A stretch of 64,000 nt of DNA from NCBI GenBank assembly GCA_026874595.1, contig CM049311.1, forward strand, positions 61,262,453 through 61,326,452, written 5' to 3'. Below the pieces are notes generated by a model, which saw only the letters and a program-made list of their open reading frames with translations, was not told the origin of the DNA and made no database searches. Shown piece after piece: positions 12,590 to 23,103 of this stretch. The DNA is from Sipunculus nudus (taxonomy: Eukaryota; Annelida; Sipuncula; Golfingiida; Sipunculidae). Position 1 is the stretch's first letter. Each line of letters begins with the position of its first letter. The position numbers and the translations under genes are program-made.

Positions 12590-13760
12590 ACAAAAAAATG
12601 GTTCATGGAGCACAAATAAATAATTGTCCTTCAAATCATTCGCTGTTTTCTATAGGCCTAATGCGAGCCTGTGCAATGGGATATACATCAGGTATATCAT
12701 ATGTTTCCAAGCTATCAAGCTTGACCATTATTTTAAATACGTGTGGCATGTACATGTACAAAGCAAGTATTATACATTTTGAATCCGAGTACAAGCACCA
12801 ATTACACAAACGTCACTCCTGGAGTACTGGCATGGACGTACACAACACAAAAATGATTGTAGGTGGCACCACCAGTCTTGTGTATAAGAAAGCCATAGAA
12901 GATATATGGATATACAAAGTTTCAGGCAGATACGTCAAATCACTCTTGAGCTATGTGCACAAATGCATTAAACTTTGTGATGTTTGCTACAGACGTTTCT
13001 GAGATAGTTATGTTAATATGCTCACGTGGCCAAATGATTAAGTTCAAATTCCTTGAACTCGCCCAGACTTCATCGAAATCAGACCACTTGAAAAAACTTG
13101 AGAGAGCTCATGTATGGGATCACTTCTGTGAAATATTGATCAATTTGGCTGAATGATTTCGGAGAAGAATTTCAAAGGTTTCTAGCTTTTCCCATAAAAT
13201 GCAAGCCGATACAAATGGCGCCACATATATCTCAATCCCAGAACATATGACATGTGACTGATTTTTGCATACAATTTGATGATGCTAGCGCCTGCTGTTC
13301 CTGCAAAAATTATGGGTTAATATACTGATGACGATGATCCCCCTACAAAAGAGGTTGATGCATGCAGGTATAGCCACCAATACCTCAGTTTCAAATATGA
13401 CCCACGTGAACAACAGTTGCATACAATTTGGTGACGATAGCTCCTGCCGTTCCTGAGACTAATTTTAGTATGTTTTTTTTTGCCAAAGGACTAAGTTCAG
13501 CTTCCTGTAACTCGGCCAAAAATCACCGAACTAGAACCATTTGTACATACTGGAGAGAGATTGTTTCTGGAAATATTTCTGTGAACACGTTGCTTGGACA
13601 GATTCGGAATTTTTTTAGCTTTTCCTATAAAATCTTATTCAATACTGATAGCAAAAACAAAATAAATAAAATAAAAAATAAGTTCAAACCTATACAGAGT
13701 TCTTAGATGACTATTTTTTTTGTTTAAAATTTGGTGATGCTATAATTCCTGCTTTTTTTT
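12590..13760. repeat. Diverged tandem-unit repeat related to the GGTGGCGCCACC family
   Basis: GTAGGTGGCACCACCAGT near 12,860 and nearby words (TTTCAGGCAGATACGTCAAA) match the Helitron-like family at 49-56 kb. Two loosely similar segments (about 12,980-13,200 and 13,430-13,640) share the order CCAAA..AAGTTCA..TTCCT..AACTCG..CCA. The 134-codon frame at 12,598-13,002 falls in this repeat and is not a convincing gene. Confidence 0.5.
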
Positions 13761-14599
13761 AATAAAGTATGGGTTTAATGTACGGACGACGCCACACCAT
13801 CGCATAAGCTGACTGGTCAGGTAAAAAGTCAGAGTTTGGTCAAAAACCTCGTTCTGTAGTTACTGAGATTGACTATATTAACCAGATATGTGTGCAGATA
13901 TACAAGTACAGGTTTGATCAACAGTTTTACAAACAGTTGAGACAGCATTCACTTTATGCTCAGGTGAACCTATGAAGCAGTTGAGCTAAATTTCACCAAT
14001 AACCTAAAGACTGACCTTCATGTGACAGTCGTGTAGAATCCTATTCCCAAGCCTTCGGTCGTGCGCTGGTCCTCATACACTGACGTTTATCACAATACAG
14101 GATTTCTTCCACCTGTTGCAGATCCATAAAGAAACTCCGCTACCACAGCGATGCGTGTAAGCACTCAAAGAGATAAACACTTTATCCACATCCAGGCTAG
14201 TGTCAAAATGTAATCAACCCATATCCCGACATTCAACATAATTAAATTTTCAGAAATTAATTGAAAACATTAGGTATCATTGACTATTAACATGAATTGA
14301 CATAAATGTCTATTTCCCATCCTTCAACAAAAAAAAAAAACAAAAAAAAAAACAAAAAAACACATAAAACGTTGTTGTTTTTGTAGAAAACTAATAAAAA
14401 TGTGAGGTGTTTATCATTTTGTAAGGCTCTAACTGCCTGGTGTTGAATCTAACAAATGGTCATGCAGTGACGTATACGGGAGGCGGTTGTTCTGAGTCCG
14501 CTAATCAAACAGCTCCTTCGAATTATTTTGATAAATTAAAATAAAAGGTTAAAGGTCAGCGTGGTTATCAAGTCAACAACCTGCAATCGCCTAGAAAGG

Positions 14600-14795
14600 G
14601 TCGGGGGGGGGGGGGGGGGGGGGGGGGCGGCGGGGCTGCTAGCTAGGGTGTGTGTGTAGTGGGGGGGGGGGGGGGGGGCTACAAGCTAGGGTGTTTGTGT
14701 GGGGGGGGGGGCTGCTATAGCTAGGGTGTGTGTGTGTGGGGGGGGGGGGGCTGCTAGCTAGGGTGTGTGTGTGTGTGGGAGGGGGGGGGGGGGTG
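14600..14795. repeat. G-rich minisatellite, four units of about 50 bp
   Basis: Four units of the form (G)10-25 + GCTGCTAGCTAGGGTGTGTG with variation. The strand asymmetry is extreme (almost no C). It could form G-quadruplexes on the + strand and is a likely site of length polymorphism or assembly error. Confidence 0.85.
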
Positions 14796-15718
14796 CTTGC
14801 ACATCCACGAGACGTTATTATGATGTAATTGTCAGTGCAATCTGTTTCAATGATACCCACTTCCGCGTCTTATGATGTATGTAGTATAATTATTTTTGTA
14901 TCTCTCGAGTAAAAATTTCCGCAAGAAATTCACTCAATGCACATAAAACGCGGAAGAGTCGCGTAGCTGAGGTATGCTCCGGTTGATAGGCCCCTAATAC
15001 AGATAAAGGCCATCAATGCAGATAGGTCTATATGAAATTTCTTCATACATATCGTATCTAAATTGTGTAATGTGTACACTAGCGTTAGGGTTATCCGTTA
15101 TTCAAAACTAAAACCACCGTAATATATTCTATATTTTACATGCATTATACAGAGCAGATATGCGAATCGGAGGACGGGGACGAGACAGGTGTCGATTAGC
15201 CCATAAGAATGAACTCCTCAATTGCTTTTTTTTTAGTGATTGACACAATGTGGAGTCCATAGATTGCACCTGCAGTTAACTGTGATTATAACACTTCATA
15301 CACAACTGTGAGATTTAACATATATCCATTGATTAATGTTCAGTACATCTATGTGTCCTGTATATTTTACCACAAGAAAACATGACTGTTCTGTTCTCAG
15401 CCCTATTTTGCACCAAGGAAGTTAAAATATAAAAATAACAGTACACAGGCCTAAAGCCTTATACTGGACTGCCACCAAATGCAAAATGTCTACCGGGGTT
15501 GTTAATGCTTCAATTCTCTCTGGACAAATAATATCAGTTGTTGATGTTACAGGTGCTTCATGCTTTCCAGAATGGTTATTTTTTATAACAGGCCTTTCGA
15601 CATACAACATTATGTGAACATTGGTCTCTTAAAACCATAGGAAATATTTTTATTCAATTTCTTTTCTAAGAGTAACAGATCGTATCGTGCTATAACCCCA
15701 GTTAGCCCTTTGGTGGGC

Positions 15719-15757
15719 CGGCGACGCAACAGAAACCTGAAACCTGTTGCGTCGCCG
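15719..15757. other. Perfect 14-bp inverted repeat (hairpin)
   Basis: CGGCGACGCAACAG at 15,719-15,732 is the exact reverse complement of 15,744-15,757, with an 11-nt loop. The stem is GC-rich in AT-rich surroundings. Function is unknown; it may be the core of a short mobile element or a cruciform site. Confidence 0.8.
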
Positions 15758-16828
15758 TCGGCGGCTAGGTGTCGATGTGTGTGTGTACGTGTGTCCGATG
15801 TAACGCATTACGTGTGTCTGTTTCAGCTCTGCACTCGGAGCCATAGAGAATGAGTTAGTGTATCAGATATAGCTTGAATATATTATTACATATACACAGC
15901 AACCGTGTCTATTGTGTAGCAAGTCTGTGTACTTGAACATACATATGATCACGAGGGAGTTCAAAGCGTCAGCAGACCTTGGTATTTCCACCATCAGCAC
16001 ACACAGGGCCCAGCGCTTGGTCACACTGAAGGACTCCGGCCTCCTCGTAGGGGGTTTCAGCGCCTGTATGCGTGCCGTTGTCATAAACAGCGTGTTTTTT
16101 AACTTCCTGGTTTTGATAGCAGCTTCGATTCCATTCGCTTTACCTCTACGAAGATTCAATGCCTGCTGCAGGTCTGTTTACTTGTTTGATATGTTTCAGC
16201 GATACATGTATTTTAGCTTATCTAAGTAGATCAACACCGTGTGTTTTGATATATTCTCTGCGTGATGTAATACAGGCGTGCTGGTTAATAAAACCCTAAA
16301 TGTTTAAATAAAGCATATTTAGCCCTGAGGCCTATAATGTAGAGCGCATGGTTAAATCTGCTGCATATACCTTTGTAAGATTTATGGTCACGTCTAGTTG
16401 TGTGAGTAGGCTTTACCATAATGTTATTCTGGCAGTAACTTTGCACTGTAGACCTATATTATGGTTCGTCCGATTTTACATCATATGTACGTGACTTATA
16501 CGAACAAATTGACAAACTATTCATATCATCCGGAATGGATTAAATCGATTATCACGTGGGTAAGTTTAGCCATTTCATGGAATGCATTAACTTTAATTAT
16601 CATGCTTAAATCGAATGCTTAATTTGACCAGATTGTTTGACATGTACATCTTCGGGCAATTTGAAGTGTGTTATAGACTAAATATATAATAATAACTGAC
16701 ATGACTGCAAGAGAGTTAAGACTGTAACAGCAAAATGCACAAAAAATCATTTTGTGGAGAGAATATGACAAAATCATTTTAACGGGGATGAGACCTGTTT
16801 CCAACCTGTTCAGTTATAGATAGATAAC

Positions 16829-16988
16829 ATGTCCGGCAGCAGAAACGTCACGGTTAGAAACGAGGCAGTTCAGCCAGAAGTACGTTCTATGGTAGAGAAA
16901 AGAAAACGTCTACAGACGTTTGAGAACTGGCCGCAGGGAAAACCTCAAAGACCTGAGACATTGGCGGAAGCAGGATTCTTCTGGAGAG
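16829..16988 (+). CDS. IAP gene 2, exon 1
   Basis: ATG in AACATGTCC; a 26-residue leader, then the first half of the BIR ([22 protein letters not shown]). Donor GTATTT, phase 1, the same position and phase as intron 1 of IAP gene 1. Confidence 0.87.
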
Positions 16989-18857
16989 GTATTTAAAATA
17001 AATGTTAGATCCTTCAATCCCCTAAAAATTTTCCATTCTAAAATAAAAAGTAAATACGATAATTAAATAATATTAAAAAAATATGTATACTGGGGAAAAG
17101 TGTTATTAAAATATAATTTAAAGTTTCTGTAAATCCTCCTATAGGTTTATTTATTTAACGCATCATCATGCAACAAAATGCATGCAAGAAAACTGACACT
17201 ATACGGAGCTTTGAAACTATTTCAAAATATGCAAGGGAACAAACATAACATTCTCAAAATCTGCTTTGTGGAAGTCTATACCAAAGCGTTTACCCCAGTG
17301 TTGAATGTTTAGTTTTAGTAATAAATACAAGTTCAGTTTTTGGACTTTGTTTTGATGAATAATTGCAGAAAATCAAAGAAAAACACCAGATGCAAGTATG
17401 TCAAAGTTGAAAGAGAGAAATATATTGGATAAATAAATATTATGTGTTTTAGCTTCTTTTATCAATATCATCTTTGGCTTCTAAAAGAAAGAAAGAAAAG
17501 CATTAAAAATAATTGGCTTCCCTGCAGGTCTCCAATAAAACATAGATAAGCTCTGGGGTAAAACAATTCTGGTCTCTTTATAGGAATTCATCTGATTTAA
17601 AAGGAGACGTTAAACGAATATTGTAGCATTTTATACAATATTAATAATTTTTTTGTTAAGGTGAGGGAGACAGGGTAAAATGTTATTCCTGTGGTGGCGG
17701 ATTGAAGGATTGGGATCCGGAAGATGACCCTTGGCATGAGCATGCGCGTTGGTATCCAAACTGCCATCACGTGGTGCGATATTTTGGGGCAGCTAGCGTT
17801 CCAGGCATCATCCCAGAACTACCTGCCGAGTCCAAACCCCAACATATGGGTGATCCTGGAGAAAATGAACGATATATTGAAATTCTCCCACCATCACAGG
17901 AAGAACAAATGATATAGATACGTTTTTTGCTTCGCGTCCCTCAATTATCATTTTCGTACTCATGGGCAATTACGCTCATCAGAAATTAAGTAGGAGTCTA
18001 ATTGTATTAATTCCTCGTAAGACAATCATTGTGGAAGTATATGTATTCAAATAATTGTAGACTTTAATATTTTCCATACGCACTTAAAGCATCCATTTCA
18101 AAATATGTTGTTTTAAATTCCTAATGGATGAAATGATGTTACAACATTCGAAACTTGGTATGGCTTTCTCTCAGATAGTATATGTCTGAAATTTTCATTC
18201 ATTTTTATGTATTTTATATATTTTCTATATAATATATTTCAAAATTAAATGGAAGAAAGGTCGCTATGAGGAACTTGGTGATGGCTAATGCGTAAACTAC
18301 ATGACATTATCGCAAACTAGTTTTTGTTTTTCCTCTAAACTGTATCTCTCTTGCTTAAAATTGAAATGTTAAATTTATTTATCCTTATCTTAAGGATAGA
18401 GAACACACCTTTATTAGAATTTGCTGCATGCTACTACTGATGTGTGAATCATCATATAGGGTAAATGCCACGGTTGAAGCAGGATGTGCGACCTTAAAAA
18501 CACTATGTCGAAAAGCATTAGGGTCAATATTATATTTATTGCGAAACGTCTTACACTCCTGATTAAATGAGATATTAGTGCTGTCTCCACTTTTTATCAA
18601 AAGTTACAATGAATATATAATTTTCATATATCATGCACTTAGAGATTATTTCAAGATCTCTGTATGCCGTATTTACTGGACTTTCTCTGAACTTTGAATC
18701 TATAACCACATTCACCTGATAATCGGGTCGCATCCCGTGAATCAGACTGTTGTGAATTTACAGTGTTGTTTTTCTTCAGAGTTATACCGCTCTAGTTATA
18801 CTAGTCTGTAGGCCAGAGAGCACTTTACATCGGAGGCTTCTATATATATATATTACC

Positions 18858-18921
<64 letters not shown>

Positions 18922-21900
18922 GTAAGTAACCGAACCATATCAGCTCTGACCAAAAGTCATTCATATCTTCTTAGGAGTGCATGTTTAGTATACAGTCCAT
19001 GCCATGTCCTGGTATTACCCCTACAATTCTTTAGTCAAAATCCACCGGGACAATCCAGTTTTACTAAATGTATATATATTCTTACAGAATCGAGATTGCT
19101 CAGGGACATCTGGAATGGGACACCAGGAAGCATCAGGTTATCTAACTTACTTTCTGTTCTTTTTTTCGTTCTTTTCCAAGCTCATACACTTTCCTGACTA
19201 TGATAAACTCAATACAATAACAAAATCGATCTTCACGAAAAACAAGAAAACCGTACCTAATTCGTTGTAATATTTGAAAAATTCTCAGGGTAGCATCCTT
19301 GGCAAAATTAACTGCAATAAAAACAGCCAAAGAGGTCCATGAATTATGTATCATTTTTGATCCAGTGTCACCGTGTAGTGTTCTTTCTGGTGGTGTATGT
19401 ATGTATGTATTCATTTTGAAAATTTTAAAAGGCACACAATTGCAAGCAACATGTAACAACACTTTCCAGTGGGCTAATCTAATACGTCGTGATAATTTCG
19501 CAAAACCGTTTTTCACCTCATACATATCTTTCGTGTTTAAATATGTTTTTTATTGATTCACAATTTTTCACAATTAAATTTTAAGTCGGAAAAGTATAGT
19601 ACATATTGCCCAGATGCTTAAAGCGATATCCACGGACACTGGAAACAGTGGACTTCAGAGGCCTCGGTGAGCCAACTTAGAAAGTTTGATATAAACTTTT
19701 GGACATGGGATGATCTTGTTTAAATCTAATTGTAAATATAAAGACATTCATGAGATATGTGCAAGAGAAGTGATAAAAGCTGCCAAAATTTTATCAAGCG
19801 ATGGTACAAACGTTATTAGATGCAAAACAGCCTGGAGGTAATTTATGTCTTGATGATGTAATATGGAATAATATAAATATAACATTTAAAGGAAAGCCCT
19901 TATATTTAAAGGGTTGGGTAAGAAGAGGAATCGTTTATGTTAGTCAGATAATTCATGATCTTAAGCTCTATACTTTACCAGAAATTAAAAGAATGATGAG
20001 CAATTATTGCGCATTGGACTTTGAATACATGGCTCTTAATAAAGCTCTAAGGAAATATGTATGACTAAACAATGTAGGGATATTAGGTTTACCTTAAACT
20101 ATAACGAGGTTAAATCTATGATGGTTAAACAGTTATAAATTGTACCTAGTTGTCAGCAGATATGGCAAGCAAAATTTCCATCTGTAGACTTTGATTGAGA
20201 ATTTATTTGGACTAAACACTTTCATGCAGTTAAGGAGGCAAGGGTACAGACTTTAATATGGAAGATTCTTCATAATATTTTTCCAACGGCAGTCTTGTTA
20301 CAAAAAGAAATGAAAATTTATGACAATGATAGATGCAGGTATTGTCAGGCGATAGATACTATGGAACATTTTTTTATAACTTGTAAGGTAGTTCAGTGTT
20401 TGGGAAGTTAATAGAAGGAAGGTTTGGTGTGAAGTTCGCTACAGAGGAAATATTTTTTTGTTTAAATTTGGATGAAAAGATACAAAAATACATATGCATA
20501 GCAAAGCACTGTATGAGCAAATTTAAGTATCGGTCCTACCCAAATTTATTGTTTCTCTTCGAGACAGAATGTGGATATAGAAATATGTGTAACTGAAAGG
20601 TCTACCTGTATATCACTTTGTTGTTAATAAACCAATTATATATATATATATAACCCATCTCCCGGATCATTAGCCTCTTTTGTCACGGTGATTGACTTTC
20701 CCCGTGTCAGTTAATTAACTGATAAACATTAATGTGATCAGATCAATATGAGTATGTACCAAATAATCATGTTAATGAAATGTGAAATCTGGTAAGCCCA
20801 AACTTGTCATAATGTATCTCTGTATACATATGTATGCTTTGTAGAAGGCTGTTACTTTATTTACATGGAAGTAAAAGCATTTGCCAAAGATATAAAACCC
20901 CAGTACGTCATATTATTTATCATGCTTATGACATACAGGTATATACTGTTCAGTCAATAATCCCAGGTTACCCTTACCCAACAGTTATATAATAAACAGT
21001 ACACTGGAATGAGTTTTTAGGTACTACAGTACCCTGCGTTTTGAAAGTACAATATAAATGAAAAGTAATTGGAACTGCATGTACTTCGCTTAAATATGGT
21101 TCAATTACAAACAAGTTTCAATTACTCCAATATTTGTAATTATTTACAGGTAATTAAAATTACACATTGCAATTACCCAAACCATGTTTGCTTTTGGATT
21201 AATTCCAAAATGTATTTTTGTCAGGGATGCTCCCTTGAGGAATTTACAAATTAAGAACAGCCTGGTTAAAGGCTTGAGAAAGTTTTGTTAAGGAACTATA
21301 AAAAATGAATTCTTTCTTTATGTGGACATTTATGTGAGCACACGGGATCCCATATGTTGTCTAGTCTATAAACCTCAAGGTTTTAATTAGCAGTTATAAT
21401 GGGAAAATGTCTTTAGATAATAAAATGATATATATATATAAATATATACATATATATCTACTCCATGATGAATCATATATGTATGAGGTGTGTATAGATG
21501 GCTGTCAAAACCAGCATTAAAAATCATCCTGGACTTTCTTTCTAAAAGTATACGGTTTTGATTTTTATAAACAACATGTTAACATCCTAAATTATACAGG
21601 TTGTAAATATGTTCAATTCGTTGATCTCTATACTTATAAATGATTTAGAGTATTTACTCTTCTTCATCAACAGGCATCGGATTCACTGCTGTTATTGATG
21701 CGCTTTTGAGCATGGGATTTGCTAAGGAACTAGTTCAGAATGTTATTAACGAACACTGGCGACCAGCAAGTGAAGGTGGACTGGATTATGAGAGACTTGT
21801 TGAGATTTTGATTCGATATCAGACATCACAACCATTGCAAGACACTGATAAAGAAACTGACGCAACATGTTCTCTCAATGAAACGGACCACAAATCTGGG

Positions 21901-23103
21901 CATGCATCAGCCAAAGAAGGTACTTCAGCGACAGACAACTCACGTGAAAGTGACCAACTGGGATACGTGAGCATGGAGAACCCCGAAGAGGATCCAGCCA
22001 TCGAGAAAGAACAATGCTCAGTCGAAGAGTGTCCAACACCTGTTAAACCAAAATTCAGGTGCGTTCAGACAGATCAAAGAAACACGTTACAGCACGGAAT
22101 AAGGGCGCAAGACGAAAAGCCTAAATTCAGAAGCATTCAAACGAATGAGATAAACACTGAGCAGCATGGGGGAAGAATGCAAGACGAAAAGCAGGAGCGG
22201 CGAACGACAGGTTCTCAAACGATGCTTGAAAGTAGCTCCACTAAAGCGAAGAAGATTCGGGATTCTGAGAGGAGAACGCCTCCGGGGGATGCGCGTGAAG
22301 ACGTTGCTTCAGCACTTCCCGATTCAAAGGAACCATCCCACAGTGCACGCATTCAGGAGGGTGTACGGGACAGATTGAATACACCCTTAGTGAATGTGCA
22401 ACAAGCTCAGTATGTATATATTGGGACCGGTGGTGTTACGCACGACATGTCGCAGAAAGCAAGCCATTGTAGAAATTCTGAAATCACAGAATATCCACAG
22501 GGTAGGGATACAGCTGGTGCGCAAGCATCCTATGGCAGGCATCATAGTGAAGAAAATGACGAAGACGATGCATGGCCCGACAATCCCAGTCAACCCACAC
22601 GAAGTATGTAATTTAAGAGGTAATCATAAACAAACTGAACCGACCGCTTCGAAATAGACATGGGTCTTGAATGTGACCGAGACTAAATTAAAAAAAGTCA
22701 ATAGGACCCTTTTGCATAAACATAAACAATTTTTAATTACAATTAATTTTATGTTATTCAAAATTGTCTGCGGTCTTCATATATCAATGAGTTTTCTGTT
22801 ATTCAAGAGAGGATAGTAGTCTTTTCCATATGGCAATGAATTTTCTGTTAGGCAACATGGGTTAGTAGTCTCTTCATATATTTTCATTTAATCTGTATAT
22901 TTTATCAAGGCCTGAAGAATCTGAGCCGGGAGTTACAAAACCTGATAAATCAGCGACAGTGTAAAGTCTGCTTGGACAAGGAGGCTGTGATAGCACTGCG
23001 CCCGTGTGGTCATCTGGCGGTCTGCGAGGCCTGTGTGGACAGCTTGGTCAAGTGCCCGATATGCCGAGGTCCCCTGGATGAAAAACTCAAAGTATACATG
23101 TGA
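16829..23103 (+). CDS. IAP-family protein 2: BIR + UBA + RING E3 ligase
   Basis: Predicted IAP-type ubiquitin ligase. Well-supported exons: 16,829-16,988, 17,661-about 17,849, 21,674-22,603 and 22,910-23,103; with a direct join this gives 490 aa. A 33-nt exon (19,104-19,136) would make 501 aa and also keeps frame. The BIR (about 27-95) has zinc ligands C61, C64, H81 and C88 and a BIR3-like groove (GGGL, W71, W84), so it should be able to bind IAP-binding-motif peptides. The UBA is at about 119-165 with the MGF loop at 130-132 (numbering without the extra exon). A long polar segment follows with a tandem 24-residue repeat (about 241-288). The C3HC4 RING is at 444-478, with tail KVYM. The order BIR-UBA-RING resembles the C-terminal part of XIAP/cIAP proteins. 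The uncertain part is the end of the second exon: its phase-compatible donor (GTGATC) is weak, and read-through reaches TAG at 17,915. Confidence 0.85.
17661..17849 (+). CDS. IAP gene 2, exon 2 (BIR zinc site); 3' boundary uncertain
   Basis: Encodes [32 protein letters not shown] and a Pro-rich tail. The acceptor TTGTTAAG is usable. The end is set at the only phase-1 GT before the stop (ATGG|GTGATC). If unspliced here, translation ends at TAG 17,915-17,917, giving a BIR-only protein of about 138 aa. Confidence 0.75.
18701..18845. mobile_element. Family H element, arm fragment
   Basis: Shares the segments TTCACCTGATAATCGGGTCG, GTGTTGTTTTTCT and GGCCAGAGAGCACTTTACAT with copies near 47.7 and 59.3 kb. 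It is followed by (TA)n. The fragment holds the inner part and one terminal arm. No coding content. Confidence 0.7.
18841..18920. repeat. (TA)n microsatellite
   Basis: Nearly 80 bp of TA repeat with one short interruption, abutting the family H fragment as it does at the other copies. Confidence 0.9.
19104..19136 (+). CDS. Possible micro-exon of IAP gene 2
   Basis: Between acceptor GCTCAG and a weak donor GTTATC, 33 nt would add about 11 residues ([10 protein letters not shown]) without changing phase (1 to 1). A stronger acceptor at 19,087 (TTCTTACAG) would give a 49-nt exon with phase 0 to 1, the same length and phases as exon 3 of IAP gene 1, but no phase-0 donor is visible upstream. Low confidence either way. 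Confidence 0.3.
19690..20640 (+). mobile_element. Dead LINE 3' fragment, Tx1/L1-like
   Basis: Three broken frames encode the C-terminal part of a LINE ORF2. One has the signature [20 protein letters not shown] near 19,850, then a zf-RVT-like zinc motif near 20,290-20,385 (CRYC, EHFFITC), then a short C-terminal tail to about 20,595. Stops and frameshifts separate them. The 3' end runs into AATAAACCAATTA and a (TA)n tail. It is 5'-truncated, sense-oriented in the large intron of IAP gene 2, and not part of that gene. Family assignment is from motif style. Confidence 0.7.
21060..21185. repeat. Degenerate AATTAC/GTAATT motif array
   Basis: About eight copies of AATTAC or GTAATT in 125 bp on both strands. 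The style is that of subterminal arrays of some hAT transposons. It lies in the intron before the UBA exon of IAP gene 2. Confidence 0.55.
21674..22603 (+). CDS. IAP gene 2, UBA and disordered-region exon
   Basis: A 930-nt symmetric exon (phase 1-1). It opens with a UBA ([20 protein letters not shown], then [14 protein letters not shown]) that could bind ubiquitin chains. The remaining roughly 260 residues are polar, with Asp/Glu/Lys/Gln/Ser enrichment, and include two tandem 24-residue units (KPKFR..QT..NT.QHG.R.QDE), 72 nt apart at 22,051 and 22,123. Acceptor CAACAG, donor GTATGT. Confidence 0.92.
22910..23103 (+). CDS. IAP gene 2, terminal RING exon
   Basis: Encodes [17 protein letters not shown], then [28 protein letters not shown] and CPIC, ending KVYM and TGA. 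The canonical PCGH is present, unlike PCKH in gene 1. Acceptor ATCAAG. Confidence 0.95.

Larger units (their letters stand above)
13761..16828. other. Intergenic between the two IAP genes
   Basis: No gene is supported. It holds an A-rich tract near 14,328-14,360, the G-rich minisatellite, the hairpin at 15,719-15,757, and a higher-GC stretch at 15,900-16,200 open on both strands (see rejected items). Confidence 0.5.

Noticed and set aside
12598-13002. 134-codon + frame
   Set aside because: Lies in a diverged copy of the GGTGGCGCCACC repeat; the composition is that of the repeat.
15422-15610. 62-codon reverse frame
   Set aside because: The sequence looks protein-like but I cannot match it to a family, and it has no neighbours in frame. 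It may be transposon debris.
15863-16229. Open frames on both strands with higher GC (98 and 105 codons)
   Set aside because: Neither translation shows a domain I recognise, no splice partners or good start context were found, and both strands are open, as in a chance GC-rich stretch. An upstream non-coding exon of IAP gene 2 remains possible.
21819-22593. Other frames across the UBA exon of IAP gene 2
   Set aside because: The frame continuous with the UBA and the terminal RING exon is unambiguous; the others are shadows.
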